From: Flavobacteriaceae bacterium MAR_2009_75
GTDB taxonomy: Bacteria > Bacteroidota > Bacteroidia > Flavobacteriales > Flavobacteriaceae
NCBI GenBank assembly: GCA_002813285.1
Contig: PHTZ01000001.1
Coordinates: 2,355,501 to 2,419,500 of the forward strand
Direction of reading: 5' to 3'
Length of the DNA: 64,000 nt
Position numbers and translations under genes: made by a program. The notes below the pieces were generated by a model. That model was not told the origin of the DNA. It did not search any database and saw only the letters and a list, made by a program, of their open reading frames with translations. Of this stretch, positions 47,420-56,131 are shown piece after piece (position 1 is the stretch's first letter; every line of letters starts with the position of its first letter).

Positions 47420-48638
47420 CAAGCCATATTCCATTGTTCTTTTTGTTTTATTGTTCTTGGGATGGTCTCAACTTAATGCCCAAACGAATGAGCAAGAAGC
47501 CTTAGAAGCCAAACGCGAACAATTGCAAAAAGAGATTGAGCAAATCAATCATTTGCTGTTCGCACAAAAAGAGAAACGAGGCACTGTTTTAGACCGTATG
47601 GAAGGTCTTGAGCAGAAAATTAAGGTACGTCAACGCTTGATTAGTGTGACCAATGAACAATCAAATCTACTCAATAGAAAAATCAATACGAACATCAATG
47701 CCATATCGGCTCTAAAAAAGGAACTCAACGAGTTGAAAGATGATTATGCCATGATGATTCAAAAGGGTTATCAGAGCAAAATTCAACAGAGCAAATTAAT
47801 GTTCTTATTGTCTTCCGATGATTTTTTTCAAGCCTTTAAAAGACTGCAATATATCAAACAATACACCGAATTCCGACGACAGCAAGGTGAGAAAATTGTA
47901 GTGAAAACAGAAGAGCTTACGGTGCTCAATCAAGACCTGACCGAACAACGAAAAGAAAAAGACCGTTTGATTGCCGCCAACCGAAAGGCTAGAAATGAAC
48001 TTACCTCCGAGAAAAAGGCGCAGCAAGATTTACTGGGTTCCATTAGAAAGAACGAAACCAAATATGCTGCCGAAATTCGTGATAAGCAGAATCAGGCAAA
48101 ACAAATCGACCGTGAAATAGAGCGGTTGGTACGTGAGGCAATAGCGAATGCCAATAAAGATGCGGGTAAGGCTTCCGATGATCCGAGCAAATTTTTGATG
48201 ACACCAGAGGCGGCCATTATCGCCAATAGTTTCTCCGCTAATAAAGGCAGGTTGATTTGGCCTGTTGAAAAGGGTTTTAAAAGTCAAGGGTTCGGTGTAT
48301 ATAGCGATGCTATCTATCCTGGTATTAAACATCAGAGCAATGGTGTTATTATCACCACGGATGAGGGCGCGAAGGCTAGGGCGATTTTCAGGGGAGAGGT
48401 AATCGCGATCCTATCTATTCCCGGAGGCAATAAAGCGGTACAGCTTAAACATGGTAATTATATCAGTACCTACTATAATCTCACCAACTTATATGTAAAG
48501 ATAGGGGATAGCGTAGATGCCAAGACAGAACTGGGCGATATTTATACCAATCGGTCGAGCGGGCAAACACGTTTGAAGTTCTACCTGCACCAAAATACCT
48601 CTAAGCTTAACCCTGAAGATTGGGTCTATCAGTTGTAG
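47406..48638 (+). CDS. envC: EnvC-like murein hydrolase activator (degenerate LytM/M23)
   Basis: A 410-residue periplasmic protein: signal peptide (ends near NAQ), a long coiled coil (about residues 30-255) and a C-terminal M23/LytM domain. The metal-site motifs are broken: the HxxxD motif reads HQSNGVI and the late HxH position reads TYYNLT, so it should not cleave peptidoglycan itself. That is the state of EnvC, which activates amidases at the septum. ATG 47406 (or 47409) lies within the end of the previous gene. Confidence 0.88.
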   Translation: MMQGNKPYSIVLFVLLFLGWSQLNAQTNEQEALEAKREQLQKEIEQINHLLFAQKEKRGTVLDRMEGLEQKIKVRQRLISVTNEQSNLLNRKINTNINAISALKKELNELKDDYAMMIQKGYQSKIQQSKLMFLLSSDDFFQAFKRLQYIKQYTEFRRQQGEKIVVKTEELTVLNQDLTEQRKEKDRLIAANRKARNELTSEKKAQQDLLGSIRKNETKYAAEIRDKQNQAKQIDREIERLVREAIANANKDAGKASDDPSKFLMTPEAAIIANSFSANKGRLIWPVEKGFKSQGFGVYSDAIYPGIKHQSNGVIITTDEGAKARAIFRGEVIAILSIPGGNKAVQLKHGNYISTYYNLTNLYVKIGDSVDAKTELGDIYTNRSSGQTRLKFYLHQNTSKLNPEDWVYQL

Positions 48639-48771
48639 TTGCTATATCGAATAATTTTATAGAAATTTTAATGGTTACCACTATTTCTCAATGAGCCATA
48701 TTTGGTAACTTACCAAACAAACCCAATTAGATTCAGAGGAAAAACTATTTAGAATAAAATAAACTACTAGA

Positions 48772-49608
48772 ATGAGCAAGATTACAGATATACAAGGAAC
48801 GTTTACTTTAAATAATGGCGTTGAAATGCCCTATTTCGGCTTAGGTACATATCAGGCCGATAATAATCAAGAAGTAGTCGATGCGGTCAAATTTGCTTTA
48901 GACCACGGATATCGTCACATAGATACCGCGGCGGTCTATAAGAATGAAGAAGGTGTTGGCAGAGCTATAAAAGAGAGCGCTGTGGCTCGAGAAGACATTT
49001 TTCTAACCACTAAGGTGTGGAACAGTGACCAAGGGTACGAAAGCACCTTAAAAGCTTTTGATGCTAGTCTTGAGCGCTTAGCTACTGATTATGTAGACCT
49101 GTATTTGGTTCATTGGCCCGTAGTGGAGAAGTATAAAGATACTTGGAAAGCACTTGAAGAACTTTATAAACAAAAGAGAATACGGGCTATCGGCGTAAGT
49201 AATTTTCTTCAGCACCATCTAGAAGACTTGTTGCAAAGTGTCGAAATTGTGCCTATGGTCAATCAAATGGAGTTTCACCCCTATTTGGTGCAACAAGACC
49301 TGTTGAATTTCTGCGCAGACAAGGGTATTCAGTATGAGGCATGGTCCCCGTTTCTTCAAGGGAAATTGTTTGAATTGGATATTACCAAAGATTTAGAGGA
49401 AAAGTATAGTAAATCTGCTGCACAGATCATACTCCGATGGAATCTACAGAAAGGGGTTGTGACCATACCAAAATCCGTTCATAAGAATCGTATTGCTTCG
49501 AACTCTGAAATTTTTGATTTTGAGTTAGACGATGATGAGGTGGCCTATCTTGATTCGCTCCATAAGGGAGAACGCACTGGCCCAGATCCTGATAATTTCG
49601 ATTTCTAA
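48772..49608 (+). CDS. Aldo/keto reductase
   Basis: A 278-residue NADPH-dependent reductase of the 2,5-diketo-gluconate reductase-like group. The active-site tetrad is visible: D and Y in HIDTAAVYKNEEGVG (near residues 48-53), K in LTTKVW (near 78), H in LVHWP (near 111); the C-terminal IPKSVHKNRI segment binds the NADPH phosphate. Monocistronic, convergent with the thioesterase gene 2 bases away. Confidence 0.93.
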   Translation: MSKITDIQGTFTLNNGVEMPYFGLGTYQADNNQEVVDAVKFALDHGYRHIDTAAVYKNEEGVGRAIKESAVAREDIFLTTKVWNSDQGYESTLKAFDASLERLATDYVDLYLVHWPVVEKYKDTWKALEELYKQKRIRAIGVSNFLQHHLEDLLQSVEIVPMVNQMEFHPYLVQQDLLNFCADKGIQYEAWSPFLQGKLFELDITKDLEEKYSKSAAQIILRWNLQKGVVTIPKSVHKNRIASNSEIFDFELDDDEVAYLDSLHKGERTGPDPDNFDF

Positions 49609-49610
49609 GA

Positions 49611-50126
49611 TCAACCTTCCATAAATAAAGCCCTTAGTTCAGTAGCATCTTTGGGCTGCATTTTTCCCGCAAGCACAAGACTTAGCTGTTTTCTGCGCAA
49701 GGCCGCGGCGTAGCGCTCTTTTTCCAAATCGGTCTCAGGAATTAAAGGAGGTACTTCCGTAGGTCTTCCGGTATCATCAACGGCTACGAAGGTGTAGATG
49801 GCTTCATTTGCTTTTGAACGCTCGCCGCTGAAACGATCTTCCATCCAAACATCGATATAGACTTCCATAGAGGTATTGAAAGCTCTTGAAACAGCTGCAT
49901 CGACAGTTAAAACGCTTCCTACGGGTACAGATTGGTTAAATGCGACGTGGTTGACCGAAGCGGTCACCGTAATTCGGCGGCTATGGCGTCTGGCAGCAAT
50001 ACTGGCCGCACGATCCATTCTAGCTAATAATTCACCCCCAAATAGGTTGTTTAGGGGGTTGGTCTCACTGGGGAGAACCATATCGGTCATGGTAGTTCTA
50101 GAATCGCTTGGTTTTTTGCCCTCCAT
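49611..50126 (-). CDS. Acyl-CoA thioesterase (hotdog fold, YciA/BFIT type)
   Basis: A 171-residue single hotdog-domain thioesterase: DMVLPSETNPLNNLFGGELLARMDRAASIAARRHS holds the conserved N, G and acidic residues of the active site (about 15-45), followed by VTASVNHVAFNQSV and a mobile basic C-terminus. Hydrolyses acyl-CoA in the cytosol; chain-length preference not readable. An exact -7 element lies 15 bases upstream. Confidence 0.9.
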   Translation of the reverse strand: MEGKKPSDSRTTMTDMVLPSETNPLNNLFGGELLARMDRAASIAARRHSRRITVTASVNHVAFNQSVPVGSVLTVDAAVSRAFNTSMEVYIDVWMEDRFSGERSKANEAIYTFVAVDDTGRPTEVPPLIPETDLEKERYAAALRRKQLSLVLAGKMQPKDATELRALFMEG

Positions 50127-50140
50127 ATCTAATTTTTGGG

Positions 50141-50148
50141 CAAAGATA
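50141..50148 (-). promoter_or_regulatory. Candidate -7 promoter element of the thioesterase gene
   Basis: On the minus strand TATCTTTG, an exact TAnnTTTG match ending 14 bases before the ATG at 50126. A weak TTAG lies near the -33 position. Confidence 0.45.
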
Positions 50149-50216
50149 CACGCATATCTAATTTGAGTCTAACATTATCCGAAGGAATAATAAGATTTCG
50201 CTCAGTACTTAAGCAA

Positions 50217-51182
50217 TTACTTTACCGATTTTAACCAAGCATCTTTTTGCGTAAGCTTGATTTTGCGAAGTGCCACTAAGGCTTTATCGGTATCGGTAAA
50301 ACTATCGTAGGCCACCATATAAAGTCCGAATGGGTTGGTGCCAATATATGAAGGGTTGTAACCTTGATTTTTAAGTTGGGCAATTTTTCTGTCGGCATTC
50401 GTTCGATATCTAAATGCACCCGCGATAATATGATGCACTTTTTGACCTGATTCAACCTTTGTTGCTATTGCCTTCTTAGAAGTCTTCAGGGTAATAGCAG
50501 GTAATTCTAGAGGTTTCGTGTCAAAAAAGGTAGCTTCTTGAATGCGTTTCGAAACTAGTTCTTGTGCTTCTTCTCTAGCCAGTTGTTGGTTGACCTGATC
50601 GGTCTGATAATATTTATATCCGGCGAAACCGGCCGTCAATGCCAATAAAACTACCGCAGCATATTTGAGATAAGGTCTCACGCCTAAACTCTCCCTTTTT
50701 TCTGGGGTAAAAGTTATAGGCATTTTCTCTTCCATCTCGCTTACTTCGGTCTTCAAGATTTCTCGGGTCACCGGAGCGGAAACAAAAGAGGTCATACCAA
50801 AAGATGAAGTCAGGTAATTTACACTTTCTATGGGCTGAAATTGTATTTTTCCTTCGGCGTTTGTTGAAAGAGAACCTATTTCGGAAAGTGTGAGATACTC
50901 GCCTTTTTGTAATACTGCTTCCCATTCCGCCACTTCTTCCTTAGTCTGCTTCAACATTTCTTCGTAAGAAATATTCTGAGCCTCCGCAGCGTAGGAAACT
51001 AAAAGTCCGTCATTGGAAACCAGTTGTTGATTGAACGAAACCGTCTTGGTCGGTGGGTAGAAGGTATTGGTGCCTTCTTGAATTACCGCAGATTTTTCTT
51101 GAGTGAGAAATGCCCCAAAACCAGGCACGATTACGCAATTGTAGCGATAGAGTAAATCTTTTATATAGTGTTCTAAGCCCAT
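50217..51182 (-). CDS. HU-like (CCDC81-type) and SPOR domain membrane protein
   Basis: A 321-residue protein: N-terminal HU/CCDC81-like domains (about residues 1-125; GLEHYIKDLLYRYNCVIVPGFGAFLT), a linker, one membrane helix (about 172-190) and a C-terminal SPOR domain (about 245-321; HHIIAGAFRYRTNADRKIAQL). The SPOR domain should bind denuded septal peptidoglycan in the periplasm while the HU-like part stays in the cytosol. ATG at 51182 is chosen over an earlier in-frame start three codons up. Divergent from dprA. Confidence 0.85.
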   Translation of the reverse strand: MGLEHYIKDLLYRYNCVIVPGFGAFLTQEKSAVIQEGTNTFYPPTKTVSFNQQLVSNDGLLVSYAAEAQNISYEEMLKQTKEEVAEWEAVLQKGEYLTLSEIGSLSTNAEGKIQFQPIESVNYLTSSFGMTSFVSAPVTREILKTEVSEMEEKMPITFTPEKRESLGVRPYLKYAAVVLLALTAGFAGYKYYQTDQVNQQLAREEAQELVSKRIQEATFFDTKPLELPAITLKTSKKAIATKVESGQKVHHIIAGAFRYRTNADRKIAQLKNQGYNPSYIGTNPFGLYMVAYDSFTDTDKALVALRKIKLTQKDAWLKSVK

Positions 51183-51287
51183 ACACCGCAAATTTTATAA
51201 AAAATAGAGCGTCAAAACAGGGTTGGTATAACTTTTTATTAACATTATATTTTATGTATTTTGTGGATAACTTTTACTCGACTATAA

Positions 51288-52391
51288 ATGACTACAGATG
51301 AATTGCTTGCGGTTTTGAGGCTTCAACATACACCAAATATCGGCGATGTAACGGCGAAAAAACTTATAGCACACTGTGGTAGTCCATCGGAAATATTCAA
51401 CACAAAGAAAGCCGATTTATTGCAAATTGAAGGAATCGGAACCCATGTTCTTCGCGGTATTTACGATGCCGAACATCAAGAAGCAGCTGAAGACGAGTTT
51501 GCCATTATCGAGAAAAAGGGTTGGCGGTACAGTTATTTTGCCGATTCTAGCTACCCTCAATATTTAAAGCACTGTATCGATAGCCCAATTCTTTTGTTCA
51601 AGGAAGGCGATATCGATTTACAGAACAGAAAAATCATTAGCGTTGTAGGCACACGCAAAATCACCAGTTATGGGCAGGCATTTTGCGATAGGTTCATTGA
51701 AGATTTGGCACCTCTGGATCCGATAATTGTTAGCGGCTTTGCCTATGGTGTTGATATTGCAATACAACGGGCGGCCATAAAGCACGGTCTTCAAACCATT
51801 GGGTGTTTGGCCCACGGCCTGAATCAAATCTATCCGAAAGTGCATGCTAAGTTTGTCCCCGATGTAAATAAAAATGGAGGTTTCTTCACCGAGTTTTGGA
51901 GTACGAGCAAACCTGACCGGGAAAATTTCCTGAAACGTAACCGCATTATTGCCGGTATGAGCGAGGCGACGATAGTCATAGAATCTGCGGAAAAGGGGGG
52001 TAGTTTGGTTACCGCGGATATTGCCAATAGCTATAACAGAGATGTTTTTGCCGTACCCGGAAGGTCAAATGACAAGTACAGTAGCGGTTGTAATAATCTT
52101 ATCAAGCAACAACGGGCGCATATGCTCACCTCTGCTGCTGATTTAGTTTATTTATTGAATTGGGATGTAAGCGAAAAAGAAACCAAGAACGTGCAAAAGC
52201 AACTTTTTGTGGAGTTAGACGATACCGAGAAATCGATATACACCTATTTACAGAAAGATGGGAAACAGTTGTTAGACAGCATTGCTTTAGAGTGTCGGTT
52301 ACCGATTTTTAAAACTTCATCGACCTTGTTGAACATGGAAATGAAGGGAGTGATACGACCCTTGCCCGGAAAGCTGTTCGAAGCTATTTAA
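51288..52391 (+). CDS. dprA: DNA processing protein DprA
   Basis: Loads RecA onto incoming single-stranded DNA during transformation. The 367-residue protein has an N-terminal helix-hairpin-helix-like region (LRLQHTPNIGDVTAKKLI, IEGIGTHVLRGI), the Rossmann-like core with VVGTRKITSYGQ (near 117), VSGFAYGVDIAIQ (near 147) and ESAEKGGSLVTADIAN (near 232), and a C-terminal winged-helix. Complete. Confidence 0.95.
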   Translation: MTTDELLAVLRLQHTPNIGDVTAKKLIAHCGSPSEIFNTKKADLLQIEGIGTHVLRGIYDAEHQEAAEDEFAIIEKKGWRYSYFADSSYPQYLKHCIDSPILLFKEGDIDLQNRKIISVVGTRKITSYGQAFCDRFIEDLAPLDPIIVSGFAYGVDIAIQRAAIKHGLQTIGCLAHGLNQIYPKVHAKFVPDVNKNGGFFTEFWSTSKPDRENFLKRNRIIAGMSEATIVIESAEKGGSLVTADIANSYNRDVFAVPGRSNDKYSSGCNNLIKQQRAHMLTSAADLVYLLNWDVSEKETKNVQKQLFVELDDTEKSIYTYLQKDGKQLLDSIALECRLPIFKTSSTLLNMEMKGVIRPLPGKLFEAI

Positions 52392-52426
52392 ATAGGCAAC
52401 TCGTTTACTGCTATTGCACTTTGCTT

Positions 52427-52446
52427 AACCGACCAGCTGGTCTGTA
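52427..52446. promoter_or_regulatory. Near-match TetR operator copy
   Basis: AACCGAC-N6-GTCTGTA: one perfect arm and 5 of 7 bases of the second. It lies 36 bases after dprA and 153 bases before the AraC gene, and about 125 bases upstream of the perfect copy. Confidence 0.45.
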
Positions 52447-52551
52447 ATTCGTCGATAATGGCTGTAGTATTTGAATTTAGGGTAGGTAATCGATAAAAAG
52501 CACCTTGAAATCTGTATTTTTTGAATTCGAGGTTAGAAATTAGATGTCAAT

Positions 52552-52571
52552 AACCGACCGTTGGGTCGGTT
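52552..52571. promoter_or_regulatory. TetR operator upstream of the AraC gene
   Basis: Perfect AACCGAC-N6-GTCGGTT, with the same arms and spacing as the site upstream of tetR (21616-21635). It ends 27 bases before the AraC start, where a bound repressor would block expression. Confidence 0.7.
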
Positions 52572-52598
52572 TCAATAAATTTCACGATAGATTAAAAA

Positions 52599-53414
52599 AT
52601 GGAAATTTTCGAGTCGATTAAAGACCTTTATATGCCGGTGCAACCTACCGTGAGGCAGTCCGCTCAAGATGTAGTTTATCGAGAAATGGTTCCTGATGAA
52701 AGTTTGCGTCATGCCATCTATTGCTATTGGGAGTTAAAGACGGTTCATGAGCTAAAAGAACAGTTTGTCTATCGCGTGGTATCCGATGGTTGTATCGATA
52801 TCTTTTTCGAATTGAATAGAGCAGATGAGAGTTTTGTGATGGGCTTTTGCAAGAAGTTTACCGAGTTTCCCCTAGAACATAATTTTCATTATATAGGCAT
52901 TCGATTTCTCCCGACGATGTTCCCTCAGCTGTTCAATATCGACGCAACTATATTGAGTAATAGATATGCAAATCTAGAGACGGTTCATAAGAATACGGCC
53001 ATCTTTCTTTCAAAAACTATGAAAACAAGTCACAACCTTGAAGAGATAATACCTGAGCTTGACTATTATTTTTCAGACCAGATAAAACGGGCTGATTTTA
53101 ACACCGATAACCGACTCTATAAAGCCATCGGTATCATACTACGAAATAGAGGCATAGTCAATCTTGCCGATGAGCTTGATATCGGTATCAGTCAACGCCA
53201 ACTGCGTCGCCTTTTCAAATTTTATATTGGTGATACGGCTAAGACATTCAGTAATGTGGTTCGATTTCAAAATATTTTAAGAGCGAAACCATCGGTTCAA
53301 AGCTTGAAAAAGAACAAACTATTCTTTGATGTAGGGTATTATGATCAGGCACATTTTATAAAAGAGTTCAAAAATCATTACGGGGTAACCCCTTCTCGTG
53401 CTTTCAGAAGGTAA
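52599..53414 (+). CDS. AraC family transcriptional regulator
   Basis: A 271-residue regulator. The N-terminal part (about 1-150) resembles DUF6597-type sensor domains (DESLRHAIYCYWELK, VVSDGCIDIFFELN). The C-terminal AraC DNA-binding domain has two helix-turn-helix units: NLADELDIGISQRQLRRLFKFYIG near 187-210 and FFDVGYYDQAHFIKEFKNHYGVTPSRAFRR at the end. It precedes a glyoxalase-like gene by 68 bases and lies behind a TetR-type operator, so it is probably a second-level regulator. Confidence 0.92.
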   Translation: MEIFESIKDLYMPVQPTVRQSAQDVVYREMVPDESLRHAIYCYWELKTVHELKEQFVYRVVSDGCIDIFFELNRADESFVMGFCKKFTEFPLEHNFHYIGIRFLPTMFPQLFNIDATILSNRYANLETVHKNTAIFLSKTMKTSHNLEEIIPELDYYFSDQIKRADFNTDNRLYKAIGIILRNRGIVNLADELDIGISQRQLRRLFKFYIGDTAKTFSNVVRFQNILRAKPSVQSLKKNKLFFDVGYYDQAHFIKEFKNHYGVTPSRAFRR

Positions 53415-53482
53415 TTATGTCCGATTTTTACAATGTTTCCTTTCCCTAAAAATTGAAATTTGATTATTGAAATTTATGAGAT

Positions 53483-53953
53483 ATGAAACGAACAGTAAAC
53501 CTAGTTTGCCTGCTCTGTCTGACGGCCTCTATTTTCGGACAGGTGGGAGAACCTCTAAAAAAACGAGTAAACATGAAACTGAATGCCGGAGTAATTACCG
53601 AAAAATTGACCGAAAGCAAGAAATTTTATTCTGAAATTCTTGATTTTGGGGTCACCTTTGAAAACGAGTTCTACCTTTTGATGCATACCCCGAACCGAGA
53701 AGCTGAAATAGGATTTCTCTTGCCCGACCACCCTTCGCAACAGCCACTTTTTCAAGAAAGATTTTCAGGTAAGGGAATGTATTTGACCATCGAGGTTAAA
53801 AATGTAGACGAGCTATACAACAAAATAAAAGAGAAGAATGTTGATATTAAGATTCCCATTCGAGATGAACCTTGGGGAGACCGTCATTTTGCGATTGAAG
53901 ACCCCAATGGCATAGGTATAGACATCGTAACTTATTCAGAACCCGACGAATAA
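53483..53953 (+). CDS. Secreted VOC/glyoxalase-superfamily protein
   Basis: A 156-residue protein with a signal peptide (about 1-20, LVCLLCLTASIFGQ) and one VOC domain of two beta-alpha-beta3 halves: KLTESKKFYSEILDFGVTFE in the first and LYNKIKEKNVDIKIPIRDEPWGDRHFAIEDPNGIGIDIV in the second. Most VOC proteins are cytosolic; a Sec signal points to the periplasm. Active-site metal ligands cannot be assigned with certainty. Probably co-transcribed with the AraC gene. Confidence 0.82.
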   Translation: MKRTVNLVCLLCLTASIFGQVGEPLKKRVNMKLNAGVITEKLTESKKFYSEILDFGVTFENEFYLLMHTPNREAEIGFLLPDHPSQQPLFQERFSGKGMYLTIEVKNVDELYNKIKEKNVDIKIPIRDEPWGDRHFAIEDPNGIGIDIVTYSEPDE

Positions 53954-54088
53954 ATTGAATTTTTAAAAACCATTCGGTCGGTTTTATATCCAAAAACTGC
54001 TCAAATAGCAGTGGATATAGTGTATAATCGATGATATAGCACGGTTAACCCTATTTTGAGACTTTTACCTAACACTAATTGAGAAATT

Positions 54089-54110
54089 AAACCGACTAAT
54101 TAGTCGGTTT
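54089..54110. promoter_or_regulatory. Perfect 22-bp palindrome: operator or bidirectional terminator
   Basis: AAACCGAC-N6-GTCGGTTT, a perfect palindrome with the same arms and spacer length as the tetR operators, followed by a T-run. It sits between convergent gene ends (VOC gene and M28 gene), so a two-way terminator is the simpler reading, though arm identity with the operators is striking. A half-site (GTCGGTT) also lies at 53977-53983. Confidence 0.5.
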
Positions 54111-54135
54111 TTTATTATTACTTCAAACAAAGAAA

Positions 54136-55089
54136 CTAATCTTGGGCAATAAATTTAAGACGATGTGCGGAGCTGGCCAAGGTAAAAATGGTCTGAAAAA
54201 TATAGTCGCACACCATTTTTTCTCCATTAAAATTGATGAGGTCAATGGTGTCTTCTGGAGTATGATATTGTTTATGGCCGCCGGTATGCATTCCTAAAAC
54301 GGAAATATTCTTTTTATAGAATGAAACATGGTCTGATCCACCAACCGAACCTGCATGTACTACAGGGTTCAATCCCGCCTCTTTTCCCAATTCGGCCATA
54401 AGTTTTTGACCTTCAGGAAAAGTACCTGCCCCACCCATATAAATTTGTTTTTGCTCGTTCAGTCTTCCCACCATATCCATATTGATCATCAATTTGAGTT
54501 GAGCTAAGGGTACAGGCGAGTTTTCCACAAAATGTTTACTTCCTAATAGCCCTTGTTCTTCTGCGCCAAAGGCAACAAAAATTATACTTCTTTTCAACTG
54601 GCTTTGTATAGACGATAATCTTTCTGCAATCTCTAGAAGGGCAGCTGTTCCACTGGCATTATCATCGGCCCCTGGGTGAACGGTGTCAAGTTGGTCAGAT
54701 TTCGAGCTTGGTCCTCCATGACCCAAATGGTCATAATGCGCCCCCAATACGATATATTCGTTTTGAAGCTTAGGGTCATTACCTTTTAGAAGCCCGATTA
54801 CATTCCAAGTTTTCACCTCTGGCTTTTTATCGACATATTTTGAAACCCTTAGTTCTGCAACAAATTCTTGCCGATAAGATTGGTCGAATTTCTCTAATCC
54901 AGAGTTTTTAAAATCTTTAGAAATATATTTGACAAGTTTCTTATTGGTACTGCTGCCCGGGTACCGACCTTTATTAACTGTAGAGGTCAAAAATGAAATA
55001 TGATCATACAGCTCATCGGTGGTGATTTCAGATTGTGAAAAGACCGAGCAAAGATTAAATAGTAAAAGGGAACATAGAATTTTTCGCAT
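54136..55089 (-). CDS. M28 family zinc aminopeptidase, secreted
   Basis: A 317-residue peptidase with a signal peptide (about 1-19, ending FSQ). Zinc ligands and catalytic residues of family M28 are all visible: LGAHYDHLG, PGADDNASGTAALLE, FGAEEQGLLGSKHF, INMDMVGR and the final histidine in QYHTPEDT. Releases N-terminal amino acids from peptides outside the cytosol. Three bases from trpS on the same strand, so co-transcription is likely. Confidence 0.93.
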   Translation of the reverse strand: MRKILCSLLLFNLCSVFSQSEITTDELYDHISFLTSTVNKGRYPGSSTNKKLVKYISKDFKNSGLEKFDQSYRQEFVAELRVSKYVDKKPEVKTWNVIGLLKGNDPKLQNEYIVLGAHYDHLGHGGPSSKSDQLDTVHPGADDNASGTAALLEIAERLSSIQSQLKRSIIFVAFGAEEQGLLGSKHFVENSPVPLAQLKLMINMDMVGRLNEQKQIYMGGAGTFPEGQKLMAELGKEAGLNPVVHAGSVGGSDHVSFYKKNISVLGMHTGGHKQYHTPEDTIDLINFNGEKMVCDYIFQTIFTLASSAHRLKFIAQD

Positions 55090-55091
55090 TA

Positions 55092-56060
55092 TTAATAACC
55101 AACCTTTTCTCTTACTCTTTCCAAAACCCCATTAGCCACAATTCTTGCTTTCTCCGCACCCTTGGCTAAGGCCTCATCTACCTCGTTAAGATTGTTGGTG
55201 TAATATTCGTATTTCTCTCGGGCTTCTTCGAACTTTTGCAGAATCACTTCGTAAAGTGCTTGTTTGGCATGGCCATACCCATAATTACCAGCAAGGTAAT
55301 TGGCGCTCATTTCTTCAATTTGCTCGGGGGTCGCCAAAATCTTGTATAGAGCAAAGATAGTATCGTTAGATGGGTCTTTGGGGTCTTCCATGGGCGTACT
55401 GTCCGTCTCAATACCCATAATTTGCTTTCGCAATTTTTTGTCGGTTTGAAAAAGGTTGATGAGATTGCCCCTACTCTTGCTCATTTTCTCTCCGTCCGTG
55501 CCAGGAATATACATGGTCTCTTCCTGTACCTTCCCGTCGGGCAAAACAAAGGTTTCGCCCATTTTGGCGTGAAAACGGGAAGCTACATCCCTAGTCATTT
55601 CTATATGTTGTAACTGGTCTTTTCCCACAGGTACGATATTGGCATCGTACAGCAATATATCGGCGGCCATGAGCATAGGGTAAGAAAAGAGACCGGCATT
55701 CACATCTTCTAGTCGGTCGGCCTTATCTTTGAACGAATGTGCCAAGGTCAATCTTTGGTAAGGAAAAAAACAGCTAAGATACCAAGCAAGCTCGGTCGCT
55801 TGCGGTACATCGCTCTGACGGTAAAAAACAGTTTCATCGATATCCAACCCAAAAGCAAGCCAAGTAGAAGCAATGGAATAGGTGTTTTTACGTAACAGTT
55901 CCGCATCTTTTATTTGAGTCAATGAATGCATGTCTGCTATAAAAAGAAACGATTCGTTCTTGGGGTCTTGCGCCATTTGAATGGCTGGCATTATCGCGCC
56001 TAGAATGTTTCCTAAATGTGGCGTTCCCGTACTTTGTATTCCTGTTAAAATTCTTGGCAT
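55092..56060 (-). CDS. trpS: Tryptophanyl-tRNA synthetase
   Basis: Class I aminoacyl-tRNA synthetase charging tRNA-Trp. The 322-residue protein shows the HIGH-equivalent TGTPHLGNILGA (near residues 11-22), the tryptophan-binding DMHSLT, and KMSKS intact in GEKMSKSRGN (near 192-201). Normal length for the bacterial type. An exact -7 element lies upstream. Confidence 0.97.
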   Translation of the reverse strand: MPRILTGIQSTGTPHLGNILGAIMPAIQMAQDPKNESFLFIADMHSLTQIKDAELLRKNTYSIASTWLAFGLDIDETVFYRQSDVPQATELAWYLSCFFPYQRLTLAHSFKDKADRLEDVNAGLFSYPMLMAADILLYDANIVPVGKDQLQHIEMTRDVASRFHAKMGETFVLPDGKVQEETMYIPGTDGEKMSKSRGNLINLFQTDKKLRKQIMGIETDSTPMEDPKDPSNDTIFALYKILATPEQIEEMSANYLAGNYGYGHAKQALYEVILQKFEEAREKYEYYTNNLNEVDEALAKGAEKARIVANGVLERVREKVGY

Positions 56061-56080
56061 ATCTTACGTTTCAAAGAGGG

Positions 56081-56088
56081 CAAAGATA
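56081..56088 (-). promoter_or_regulatory. Candidate -7 promoter element of trpS
   Basis: On the minus strand TATCTTTG, an exact TAnnTTTG match about 20 bases before the trpS ATG. No good -33 element is evident. Confidence 0.42.
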
Positions 56089-56119
56089 AAGAAATCGAGA
56101 AAAGCTGGGCTAAATTGTT

Positions 56120-56127
56120 ACTTTTGA
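56120..56127 (+). promoter_or_regulatory. Candidate -7 promoter element of plsC
   Basis: TACTTTTG, an exact TAnnTTTG match ending only about 4 bases before the plsC ATG. If used, the transcript would be nearly leaderless. No clear -33 TTG. Confidence 0.4.
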
Positions 56128-56131
56128 TTTT

